DNA of 64,000 nt from assembly GCA_027943335.1 (NCBI GenBank), contig BSBK01003559.1, positions 124,001-188,000 on the forward strand, in the 5' to 3' direction. The notes under the pieces were generated by a model. The model was not told the origin of the DNA and searched no databases. It saw nothing but the letters and a program-made list of their open reading frames with translations. Made by a program: the position numbers and the translations under genes. Position 1 is the first letter of the stretch. Each line of letters starts with the position of its first letter. Shown here one piece after another: positions 35,362 to 46,406 of the stretch. Origin of the DNA: Chamaecyparis obtusa (lineage: Eukaryota > Streptophyta > Pinopsida > Cupressales > Cupressaceae).

Positions 35362-37110
35362 ATGAGCCATAGACTGATTACTAGATCTCAGTCTCAAGGA
35401 GAATGTCATTTGCTTATTCCCCTAGTAGTATTTGGCACTTATAGAAGCCCTAATCGACAAGCTCAAGCCCAACAAGTGCATAACCAAGCAAAAAACCCAG
35501 GTCATCAACAACCCATAATGCAAAATCAACCCAAAAACTTTGTGGCTTGGAACAATGGTAGTCCTCTAGTTCCTCCTACCCCCCAAGCTATATGGGGATA
35601 GATCCCTACATATTCCCTCAAAGCATTTCCTAAGTTTATAGGGGAGGATTCTAAGACCCCGGGATAACATCTGCAAGATGTTGTAGAGGTATGCACGCTA
35701 CACAACATTTCAAAGCGAGATGTGGCTCTAAGGCTCTTGACAACCTCTTTCAAGGGAAAATCTCAATACTGGTATCACTCACTCCCTACTAACTCCATCA
35801 TGACATGGGACTAAATTTTTTATCCTTTCTATGAGCATTTCTCTGACAACGGAGATAGATCGTCACTATTTCAACATTTGATCACTATCAAATAGGCTCA
35901 ACAAGAGGCAATCATAGACTTCAACACCATGTTCCACAAAACCTAACATAGAATACCTTTTTTTGCAAGGTTCCCAGTTGACATGACATATGTTTTCAAT
36001 ATCAAAGATTTTATTCCTTTCATATCTATCATGATCCAATCCATGGGAAGAAAAACACTACCAGATGCGTACGCAGCTACCATAAGGGAAAAAAATAGTC
36101 TCATTAATGTTGGTCAGATCCCTGCTAGACCCATCATGCCTATATTTGCAGACTTGCAAGCTTCTCCCCTTCATTTTGAGAATGTTCCAAGCATTTCTCT
36201 TTTCCCCAATCACATTATTACTATCCAAGTTTACAACCTAGTACATTAGGCGCTCCGCCTAGTACTGTAGCCACTTCCTCTCCCACTAACTTGGCAACTA
36301 AGGTAAGTGAAATGAAAAACATGTTGTGCACATTTTCAAATGAGATTATCAATATGAAAAGGAACCAAGATCTCTCTGGAAGACTTCCCTATAAAAACCA
36401 CTATTCAAGAAAGTTGAGCTATCAGGCTAACCAATATCAAGGAGGTAACAAATCTAGCCAGCCCAGGCTAATAACCAACTAGTAACTATGCCTAACCCCT
36501 TGAAAATATTCTTAGTCAGAGAAGGGAGTTGATTCAAGGGAAAAACAACTTGGCATAAGATAATGCATGGTGTTTCCCTTGCAAAAATGGTCACACTCCA
36601 TGTAATTGTCTGAGAGGGAATATTCAACAATAAATTATGGATCAAAGGGCCCAAGGCTTTTCAACTAATCTTAGTGTCTAACCCATTATAAAGACTGTAG
36701 TATTGACCTCTCAATTTCAAGGTATGTCATTGGAAAGAGAAGCAAAAATCACCCTTGAACATTCTTTGTTCTCTTGGATGGAATATGAGGAGGTCATGTT
36801 GGAAAACCTGTTTGATCCAAATAGTACCTCTGGGTTTGCTAAAAAAGCCCCACAAGTGCACTTTGATTACAACCTACACTCAAAAAGATGGAATATTGGA
36901 GAGCCAGTAGTACAACAAAGAAAGCCCAGTATGATTAAGGTGACTATTGAGCCCATTGTCACCCCTCCTTACCTAAATCCAAAGGAGCCATCAACATACA
37001 AGTATGGGGATACAAAGCGCACTATACCAACTGATCTTAATGTGGCCGATAAGATGAAGGCTCCTTCAAATATGTCCCTTTGGGATATCCTCACCATGAT
37101 GAGATAAAGG
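35362..37110 (+). pseudogene. Ty3/gypsy gag
   Basis: One frame from 35362 to 36249 with five stops carries the Retrotrans_gag domain (KFIGEDSKTPG, LTTSFKGKSQYWYHSLPTNS, FYEHFSDNGDRSSLFQHLIT, FNTMFHKT). All five stops (two TAG, three TAA) are one C-to-T change from Gln. A knuckle CFPCKNGHTPCNC (about 36569-36607) has C-X2-C-X3-H-X4-C spacing, one residue short of the canonical form. A later open frame (36703-37107) includes YEEVMLENLFDPNSTSGF and ends NMSLWDILTMMR, a segment conserved in this gypsy group ahead of protease. Gag forms the particle that packages the element's RNA. Confidence 0.88.
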
Positions 37111-37263
37111 TCTTTGTTGAAAGAAGCATTATCTAAAACAGACAAGACAAATCAATTTCTTAATAACACTCTCGCTCAAACAAAATAAAAAGGACCACCA
37201 AGAAAACCAATAGAGCCTTGTATTCAAGAACACATTCACACTGCATTATTCAACTAAGGAGTT

Positions 37264-37524
37264 GTGATCTTAAGCACAAAGGTAGAGTGTCCAAAGCCTA
37301 CCCATTTATACTTAATACTTATCGTGAATAGGAAGCTGTTATACAACTCTATGATTGATAGTGGGGCTAGCACCACTGTTATGCAAAAAACAAACATCGA
37401 GGCCCTTGATCTTGAATATGAGCCCTTGAATAGAGGACTTATGTATCTTGATGGAAATAGAGTGCATATCGTAGGTGTTATCAATAATCTCTCACTCACC
37501 TTATATGCTTGTTTGAGCATCATT
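37264..37524 (+). pseudogene. Gypsy retropepsin, 3' end split
   Basis: Reads ILSTKVECPKPTHLYLILIV, then LLYNSMIDSGASTTVMQKTN. DSGAS is the retropepsin active site (37354-37370) and is intact. Downstream GNRVHIVGVINNLSLTLYACL is cut at 37524 by the inverted-repeat element. Confidence 0.88.
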
Positions 37525-38520
37525 GGGTGAACCCACAATAGTGGGTTACACTTTTTTGCCTGAACGGACACTGAACTCTACATTTTAAAAAATAAAATCA
37601 GATTCAGATGCATATTGTCGTTAAGCTATTTGAAATAAGAAGATGAAGTAAATTAGAGTCTTTTAGGATTTTCTGTCTAGATTCTAAATATATTTTTTAT
37701 TTTTATTTTTTATTTTATTTGAATGTTTTTTTCTTTCTCCCATGAAAAATGGTATGCTGCTAAAAACGTCATTTTCAAAGAGTTACATTGTTTTCATAGA
37801 GCATAACTTTTTTTCTAAAATAGATATCAATGTGATTCTTTTGAAATTAGTTTTGTAACATCCATACAGCAGGAATGCAATTGGTTTGATGACATTATCA
37901 TGATTATTTCATATTTTATTAACGTTTGAAGTTGACTAAATGGTAATTTTGACATACCTTGACTACATAGCTTATAACTTGTCGTGTATTTGTCCAATTT
38001 AATTTTTATTTTTTTTGATAGAAAGATAACTTAACTACCTAGGGCATGGATATTTTTTAGAATTTTTTTTTGTCTCATTTACTATTTTTCCATAAGTGTC
38101 AAACATAGAGGTAGACATACGGTGAAATATCTATGTTTAGTAAAACTAAAAATACAAAGTCATAATAAACTTAATATATATTAACATTATAATCAATGGA
38201 AAGATTATTCTCAGTAGTAGAATACTACATAGTTAGGTTTTTCAAATGGATTCATTTGATCTCCCAAAAGATAAAGTTCAAGTGATTTTGTGTCAGCATT
38301 TTAATAGGTGCGAAGGAGATTCCATTGCAAGTATGAATGAGGAGTATAGATGTTATATCAATGTTTTTTATATTTAAGAGGCTTTGAGCTAACCATTTGT
38401 AATTAATTCCTTCAAATAGAACCTCTCAAGGCTTAAATAATCATATTTTATTAAAAATGTGTGATTTCAGCAAAAATCAGCATGTCTAAAAAAGTGTAAC
38501 CCACTATTGTGGGGTCACCC
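37525..38520. mobile_element. Inverted-repeat (MITE-like) element in the protease gene
   Basis: The left end GGGTGAACCCACAATAGTGG, continuing GTTACACTTTTTT, is matched in reverse complement at the right end (AAAAAAGTGTAACCCACTAT, then TGTGGGGTCACCC) with one mismatch over about 33 bases. Each end also contains a small hairpin, CCCAC-AATA-GTGGG. The 996-bp interior is AT-rich and non-coding. It interrupts gypsy protease coding sequence. I could not find a convincing target duplication (left AGCATCATT, right CACTATACC), so the superfamily is undetermined. Confidence 0.8.
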
Positions 38521-38699
38521 CACTATACCACATGAGGTGGTTATTATCAACATCCTTGTTGCTTTTGGTCTTTGTCTCTCCCAAGACTTTACCACTAGGA
38601 TCAACATATACTTATCCTTTGATTGGTCACACCTCATCATAAGGATCAAGCATGTAGACAAGTTAAAATTGTAAGACCCTACATTCTAAACATGTTGTT

Positions 38700-39780
38700 T
38701 TGGAAGCTTTAACTAATTCAAAATTTAAGAAAGCAGAACAACTTAAAGAGCTCTCAGGGGATGAGAATATTAAAAAATTTGAGCTAGTAAAGGAGTCCAC
38801 CCTTCTCAAGGATTACTACTCTAATAGTTTGTGGGGTTTCCATTCTATTGGCCTTGGCACCTATATTATATACAAAGAAGACTAGCCCATTCCACAGGTG
38901 ACCAAATATGTTGTAATTGAGGCTGAAGAGATTGAGAGCAAGATTTCTGCTCTATGGATGCTACACTTTGATGACAAGAGAATCAAGAAAGACTCTAGCC
39001 CTGGTGTGTATCTGACTTCCCCAAATGGTGAAAATATCTTGAGAGCTTTCTGCTTTTAGGTCCCATGTTCCAACAATGAAGTAGAGTATGAGGGGTTGAT
39101 CCATGGAATGAGTCTTGTTGAGCATATGGGTATCAAGAAGTTAAAGGTTCTTAGAGATTTTGAGCTAGTAGTGCATCAAGTATGGAACATAGAAACTGTA
39201 AAAAATGTGTTTATGCACTCTTATCATCATAGGGTGTGGGATCTCATTGAAGGATTTTATGATTTCCAAGTAAATGTAAGGCTTTCTATGTTCAATACTG
39301 ATCAAAACTGGCAAGTATTTAAAAGTGATAAGCACATCGCCGCATTCTTATAGCATTCAGGTGAATTCCAAGACTAGCTACAACCAAAGATAGTAGTTCA
39401 AGCTTATGGAGACCAAGTAATTTAGCTCAAGAGAAACAAGCTTTAAAGAATTTTGATCACCCTAGAGAACATCTTTGACTATGATGATGTTAGCACCAAC
39501 AGGAAAAAATTCACAATAGACGAGAAAGACTATACTGATCTAGAGGTTGGAAAAGCTCAAATTATAAAGGTTGGGAATGATGTCCCTTAGCACAACCAAG
39601 ACCACCCGATTCATCTTTACAAGAAGTATGAAGGTGTGGTTTCTTGATCTTATGAAGACCTAAAAGGCTATGACCCATCAGTAATCCAACACACCATTGA
39701 ACTGACTGAAGGAGCAAGGTTATTCTGACAAAAGAAAAAATCGGTGAACCCAAAGATCAAGTCATTGATGGCCAAAGACC
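38700..39780 (+). pseudogene. Additional RNase H domain upstream of RT
   Basis: One frame (with stops) reads ISALWMLHFDDKRIKKDSSP, GVYLTSPNGENILRAF, CSNNEVEYEGLIHGMSLVEH and MGIKKLKVLRDFELVVHQVW. This is the plant/archaeal-type RNase H seen as an additional domain (aRNH) in Tat-group gypsy elements: catalytic Asp in FD, Glu in EVEYEGL and Asp in RDFELVV are visible; the last Asp is not clear (KHIAAFL where ADALA is usual). It lies between protease and RT. It continues in the same frame into RT. Confidence 0.82.
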
Positions 39781-41390
39781 TAACCAAGATGGTGGACTCA
39801 TAGATCATCTTCCAAATCAAGAATAGTACATGGGTGTTCAATTTGGTCCCTATCCACAAAAATAATGGATACATCCACCTTTGCGTTGACTTACACGAGC
39901 TGCATAGAGATTTGTTGAAGGATCACTATCTACTGCCATCTATGGAAGTTATATTACAATCAATCATCAGGTCCGAGATGATTTCTTTGCTTGATGGTTT
40001 ATTTATTGGAGTTGATGAGTAAACAAACCACAACTCCCAAGAACACCTGCATGCAAACACCTATCATAGAAAGAGAGAGAAGAAAGAAGCTAGAGAGGCC
40101 TGAACACATGGATCCACGAGAGAGGAGAAATCCTTGATGTGGAAAAACAAAAGTTGCAATTCAATAATAATCTATGTTACAATCTATTAAAAAGTTATGA
40201 AAACAAGAGGAGATAAATCCTTATAAAAGGAGATGTGAAACCCTAAAATGGTAAAACCTAGGTTGCACAATAATAATTAATAAAGCAATTAATTATTATT
40301 ATATATCTAAAGTTTAGCTTAAGTAGAAAGAGATAATAAGTGACTTAGTAATTAAATCAAACATGATTTAATTAATAAGAAAAAAATTTATTCTCTAACA
40401 TTATTGACTTAAAACTAGGTGCTAGTCAAAGAGGAGGACCAACATAAAACAACATTCACCACTAAGTGGGGAATATTTGCATACAAAAGGATGCCCTTCG
40501 GTCTATCTAGTGCTTGTGTGACTTTTCAACGCACTATGGATATTGTGTTTAAGGACATGATCAATAAGATTATCCTAACTAATCTAGATGATCTTATTGT
40601 GTTTTCTAAGCCTATTCCGGATCATTTCGACCATCTAGAGGTCATTTTCTGAAGATGCCAAGAGTTTGGCATCTCACTCAATCCCAAGAAGTGTATGTTT
40701 AGAGTTCCTCAAGAGAAGCTCATCGGATACATGGTATCGAAAGATGGCATGGCATTTAATCCAAAAAAAATTTGACCAATCTAAGAGTTTCCATTACCTG
40801 TGAATAAGAAGAGCTTACAATCTTTCCTCAAGAAGATTAATTGTGTGAGCAAGTTCATAGCTGACTTTTATGGACTAGTGAGGCCAATTACACTAATGTT
40901 GAAGAAGGACCTCCAGTTTAAATGGACTCTAGAAGCATCAAAGGCTTTCAAAAAGATTAAAGAAGCTACTGTGTCTTCTCTTGTTCTGGTAAACTCAAAC
41001 TTGTCTTGGGATTTCATTATGTATGTGTACACAAGAAATTTTAGTATTGCTATGGTGCTAGCTCATAAGAACAAGCAATGTCGAACACCATATTTATTTC
41101 TACTCAAAGGAACTTAAGGACTATAAAATAAAATATAACTTCATGCAAAAGAATGTATTCACCATTGTCAAAGGGATGAAGAAATTTAGACACTTCATAG
41201 CATCCAACAAAATAATAGTATTTGTGGCCAATTATAGCATCTACAAATACATCATGGAGGGGGAGATCATTGAGAAAAGAGCCAACTAGATCAAAAAATC
41301 CATGGAATACGACATTGATGTCAGACCTACCAAGGTGATCTACACGCAAATTTTGATAGCCTTCGGAAATGATTTTCTCACAGCACAAGG
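39781..41390 (+). pseudogene. Gypsy reverse transcriptase and RNase H, split
   Basis: RT starts NSTWVFNLVPIHKNNGYIHL, then CVDLHELHRDLLKDHYLLPS and SLLDG. After the solo LTR it resumes LVKEEDQHKTTFTTKWGIFA and YKRMPFGLSSACVTFQRTMD, with the catalytic LTNLDDLIVFSK (Asp pair kept, Tyr lost) near 40580-40612. Then SLNPKKCMF, the thumb, and RNase H from about 40900 (FKWTLEASKAFKKIKEAT; first catalytic Asp reads Asn in VYTRNFSIAMVL), SKELKDYKIKYNFMQKNVFT and IVKGMKKFRHFIASNKI. Frameshifts and stops throughout. Confidence 0.9.
40017..40400 (-). mobile_element. Candidate short copia solo LTR inside RT
   Basis: A 384-bp AT-rich block separates SLLDG-FIGV from VLVKEEDQ in RT. On the minus strand it begins TGTTAGAGAATAAA and ends TTTACTCA, has CCTTTTATAAGG (TATA-like) and a T-rich tail, as short copia LTRs do. 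No primer-binding site or internal region is present. Flanking words GTTGA (40012) and ATTGA (40403) are similar, but the offset means the target duplication is not clean. Confidence 0.55.
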
Positions 41391-41393
41391 TGC

Positions 41394-41480
41394 AATCAAT
41401 TCAACTCTTTTGAGCTCGAGATAATGGATGGGGAGTCTCTCGGGATCTTGGTCAATGGGATCCACCTTAAACAATTCAAC
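41394..41480 (+). pseudogene. C-terminal scrap of gypsy integrase
   Basis: The frame QFNSFELEIMDGESLGILVN continues GIHLKQFN and a stop. It matches the last residues of gypsy integrase (a DGE--G--VNG--LK-Y motif). It follows RNase H sequence directly, so nearly the whole integrase has been deleted between about 41390 and 41394, and pol ends at 41480. Confidence 0.65.
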
Positions 41481-42182
41481 TGATCCTATAGTACATGTTG
41501 TATTTTAATGTAAATAAGTGTCTCCCTTTTTTTGGTTTTCAATAAGTTAAAAGCTCCAAGATTTTAGCAAAGTGGGGCCTTTTCGGTTTGAGTTCCTAGT
41601 TTTTTTAGTGGTAAAGGGAAAATATTTTCAAAGAGGTTTTAAGACCTCCACTATTGATAGGTTTTAGATTGCAGTCTCTCATGGGGTTGAATTTTCAGGG
41701 GCCACATGTCACGATTTTAGATCGATGGAAAGAAGATTTTTTAGTGGCATTTGGTATTAAATAAAAATATTTACGGTTTGGTGTGGGAGTTGTGAGGAGG
41801 CTCATTTTCATGAGTATGGTGATGTGAAAGATTAATGTGTGTTTCTCAAGGTACAACTGGTAGTATTTCAATGTTATGTGCGTCGAGTTGCATGAGTGAA
41901 GGTTAAGACATTAGCTAATAATTAGGGTTACAATGCATAACGAAAAGACCAACAACATCTCTCAAGGCATTATTGCCTAGATTTATAGTCTTATTTATTC
42001 CAAAGATTCTTCCCTAAGCAATCCTTAGGATTTTTTGCATTTTCTTGAGCCTTGAGTGTTTTGAGTGGAAGCATTTGAGATAGAATTTTTTGAGCTTCAA
42101 GTAAGCATTGTTGTAGAGAGAAACCACATAGAGCACAAGGCTTTAGGCAAAGGAATTCATGAAGCAAGGAATGTAAACAAAT
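41481..42182. other. Non-coding spacer between pol and the extra ORF
   Basis: No frame above chance. It contains T-rich sequence and AGTGAAGG/TTAAGAC words but no identified signal. Confidence 0.5.
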
Positions 42183-45100
42183 ATGGCAGTCGCGAGAACC
42201 TCTTTTGGGACTGGAGCTTCATATTTAGGAGATTTTCTTGGCTTTGTGGATATCTATTGTGATAATTCTTACACAAGCCATGTGATGTCACCCAAGATAG
42301 TCTATGAAAAAACCAAGTCAAAGGAGAAAGACATGAAAAAGAACATAACTGTTCTAATTGATTTGTTGGAAGAGGTTTGTGATCTTGACCTACAAAAGAT
42401 GCCCAATTATCTAAGGGAGGCTTCTTGTTGAAGGATGTTGGAAGATAGAAAAAGGATAGAACTTGTTGAACATCCTTCTAGGATTTGGAAGTGTGGTCTC
42501 CCGCAATTCATGGTGCCCAAAGTACCACACTATCTAGAACTTGTTCAATGGTGCACCACATTCTTCAATGGGAAGATAAACACTATCCAAGGCACATAGC
42601 TTAGGCTTGTTGTAATCCCTGCAGCTATCTAGGACATGCTATGCATTCCCCCACAACAACCTAATGTGGAAGAATTCAATAGATAAGGTATAGAGAGTTA
42701 CTAGGCCACCAGGCGGGACCTCGTGCCCTTCTACAATTCCTTCTTTAACAAGAACAAAAGAAACACCATCCCACCCAAGTTTCCCTTGGGAATCAAGGGG
42801 TTGGTTCATGAGAACATCCATGAAATATTCTTGATGCTCACCTTAGTTTAAGACTTCAAGAATGACTATAATGTGCAACCCTTCCAAATGGGTATGTGTT
42901 TTAAGATCCAAAAGTAGAAGGATCCATTTTTTTAAAATTTCATAGAGGAATTTTCCCTGTAAATAAAATCCTAGCTCATCCTCTTCAAGTAGGATTTGAT
43001 CTTCCACCACATTTCCTATCTGATCCACACGTTCTTGCACCAAAATGTTCAGTTCTTTCAATGTTTTATGGATCTGAATACGAATGATGCTGAAGGAAAA
43101 ATATTGTTTGTTACTATGTGGACCCCTCTAATGTCTCCCACACATGATTTTTATGAATTCTTGCAAGTTTCCTAGCTCCTATTGCTTGTGATTTCTAAGG
43201 CTAGAATCTAGTGACTCCCCCACGCTTCATATATGATCAAATGGATTGATTAAGGACTTTTGTTCCTAGGTGCGAGTGGTTCTTCAGAGATTAATTCACA
43301 TAAGTACAAGTGCATGAATTCATGAAAGAACCCTTCTACCTACCTCTCTTTATTTCAAATCACACTCTAGCACTAAAGATTCTAAGGAAGGCCTATATAA
43401 TCAAAGCAAGGAATGATGTCAGGAAGAAATTTACCGTCGTTATTCAAGGAAAGAAGACCCTAGGGCCAATCACACTAGAGAAGAAGGTTGACGCTGAGGG
43501 AGTACTCACATCTAAATTGCTACAAATAGGCCTCCTTTTCATTAATTATAAATAAATTTTTGACCCAGATGGTTGCCTTTCGAACTAGAGGAACTCCATC
43601 AAGCATGCAACCCAAGATTATTGGGAGATGCGTATGATCCCAAGGGTTAAGGACCCAACTTTATTCATTGTTATGGGATAATTACCACAAGAAGAGTATC
43701 CACCATTCTATTCTTTCTATAGGTTCTCTGTTGAAGAAGACCCCTTTAAGGGAATTCCTTAAACACTCAAAGAGAAGATAGATGAGGAGAGTTGGTCTGA
43801 AGATAAGAAATTAGCATTTTGGATTTACTACCAGGAGATCCAAGCAACGCAAATGGGCCTTGGTAACAAAAAACATGATGAAAAATTAAATTAACTATGG
43901 GATCAAGCCCAAACGGATGATGAGGAGTCTGCGCTTGCACAACCCCCATCTCCATTTGGTGTAGATGAAGGTAGATAATTATGATGACAATTCTGCAAAG
44001 AGGAAGGATCATTCCTCCTGCTTCACAACCTACCCAAGTAACAAGAAGTTTTGACACTTTGAAGGGGCAAAGATCTAATACAAGGAAGTTAGTGGATTAT
44101 TACTTTAGCTCCTCGCAACAAATAGTTTTTTATTTTCCTCCAACCCCGCCATCCAAAAGGAAAAATATAGGCTCTAGCCTAGGGAATGCATCAACAATGG
44201 TCCAAGTAAGTTTCATTCCCCCTCTCATCAACTCTCAGTATTTAGTTTCTATTATTGTGCTCATCATCGCTTTCACTCCACCTACTATTCCATCTTAGAT
44301 TGCACCACCAATACCCCCTACCACTGCCACTATTCCTAGAACCCTTGTGAGTGTGGCCATAATTTATGATTCCACCATGGCATCAGCTAGAGTTCCTTTT
44401 GCAGTGATCACCTCAAGCCCAAATCCATTCACCCCACCCACGGCTACTCGAGCATTAACTTTTGAAATCACTCTGGTGGTGATTTCAAGCTCTGCCCTTC
44501 TACTCATCCAATCAAGCGCAATCACCTCTTCTATTCCTTCCCTGAAAAATCCCTAAAGTTTTCCCCCATAATCCCCAACCAAAATCTTGTTACCCCTATA
44601 GACCTCCACATTGGTAAAAACCTTGTATGCGCTCCCTCCCAGAGCACCATTCATGGGTCAATACAATGCTTCCTATGAGGATTGGTAGAAAAAAATTGAG
44701 ACAAGGAGGTTGGAAATAGGTCAGTGAGAAAAGTAGAAGAGGGGAAAAGATGCACTAAATCTCGCTACACCTAAGGTGAAATCTTTCTTTACCGATCAAA
44801 ATCAACAACTATTATTTGAGTACATACAACATAAGGTGATCAAACCCCAAGGAGAGATGACCAAAGATGATTATCGGCTGTCCTACTAGGGGGTCGACCT
44901 AAGATCCACACAACTAGAAGATAAGGTAGAGATCACCAAAAAAGAACATAGATTCACCTCCTCAGATTACATGAAGAAGGCAAGGAATTTTGGCAAGCAT
45001 GAGGAGGAGCTGAGAAAAATGAAAGAAACCAATGATCACCTCATAGATAGAGAGAAGTCCTAGGAGACCGAAATCAAGGTGCTTAGAGCCCAAGTTTTCC

Positions 45101-46305
45101 AGGAGAAGATTAAAGAGGATGCACTTCAAATCCAAGTGCAAGATGCAACATCCCAACTATAGTAGGATAAGGAAGAAAATAGTAAATATTTGAAGAGGAT
45201 CATTGAGAAGGAGTTAGAGCTAGCACATCTATAGGATAGCATGAAAGACATGACATGTCTCCAAGACCAAGTCAAGATACTTACCATGGAGAAGGAACCC
45301 ATGGAGAAATAACTGAGCAACACACATGCACTTATTGTGCAATAGAAGGATAGAAAGGCTACCAAATTGAAGAACATCAATGATAGACTTGCAGAGGTGG
45401 ACAAGTGTAAGCTTGAATTGGAGGCCACACTAAAGAAGGAACAAGATGACTTAGCTCAAAGCTTAACAAAGGTCACTTATCGGAGCATAGAATTAGGGAA
45501 CCTACAATATCAGCTGGCCAATGTAGCATATAAAGAAAAGGATCTGATAAATAGGGTTGTAGAAGTCAAAGCCCAAAATAATCTTCTCTCAAAGAGTGGT
45601 CCAGTCCCTCCACCTCCCACTGACATGTTCCCCATTTTAAAACATATGCTTGTTACTAAGTGGGATATAATAATGAACTTCATTATTTTGAGCATGCCTT
45701 CCTTTTGATACTTGAAGGAGGCATATTATTTCTGCGTTGTGGTCAAGTCCATAATCAACCAATTTTTAGAGTTCACATTGCCCATGCTCTTGAATGCTCA
45801 AAATTTTACAAGCTGGGTATATGTCACATCAGACCAAGTTCTCACCAGCGTGAGATTCACAAATTGGTTGTCCACCATTTACATTTTGAATGCAATAATC
45901 ACTTGCGATAAGGAATCCTTGCAGATGCAAGACACACTCTCAACTTTGGAGGTTGCAATGATAAGTATGAGAGAGAGATTTATAGAGTTAGAGAAGCATG
46001 GGTTTCCCTCTCCCTTCATCGTGGATGATTCATTTTTGGATCTGAAGGATTACATAGGGATAATAGACCATTAGCTGCATAATTCTAATCACCAAATGCT
46101 CCACATGAATCCTGATTTGATGTTCTTTAAGAGATTGTTCAACCTGGGGGTACGTTCGTAGGTGCTCTTCAAGTCTGATTTTGGTGATCTAATCTGGAGT
46201 CATTTATTTTCAAGAGTTGATCGACCTAGACAAAGAGTACAAGTGCCTGAAGATATGGAAACTACCCTTGGAGGGAGAATAATAATTGTTGCAAGCACAA
46301 ATTGA
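42183..46305 (+). pseudogene. Extra sense ORF after pol: Pro-rich and coiled-coil protein
   Basis: Three same-strand blocks follow pol. (1) 42183-42940: from MAVARTSFGTGASYLGDFLG through WKCGLPQFMVPKVPHYLELV, FFNGKINTIQ and PPKFPLGIKGLVHENIHEIF. (2) 43290-43979: FTVVIQGKKTLGPITLEKKV to a Glu/Asp-rich end. (3) 43981-46305: one single frame of about 775 codons, first Pro/Thr/Ser-rich, then (44653-45600) a long Glu/Lys/Leu heptad-like coiled coil, then SGPVPPPPTDMFPILKH and a non-polar C-terminal block. In 44653-45708 I count 11 in-frame stops, eight of them TAG, and no frameshift. No signal peptide or fusion peptide is evident, so it is not clearly env-like. Part 1 weakly recalls plant transposon-protein (PMD-type) N termini. 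Function unknown. Confidence 0.7.
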
Positions 46306-46406
46306 CAACCTCTTAGGCACCGATGCGTAAAGGAAGATATCTTGGGGGAAGCTAGAGATTCAAAGTTCATTCTAGCATGCCATATTCCTCTAGAGTCACC
46401 AAAAGT

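Noticed and set aside
44653..45708. Possible stop-codon reassignment (TAG read as Gln) in the coiled-coil ORF
   Set aside because: TAG clearly sits at Gln positions, but this is plant nuclear transposon sequence. TGA and TAA stops, deletions and lost catalytic residues occur in the same element, so C-to-T decay explains it.
42183..46305. An envelope-like gene in the 13.9-kb gypsy
   Set aside because: Position after pol fits, but no signal peptide or clear membrane anchor pattern is visible; the main feature is a cytosolic-type coiled coil.
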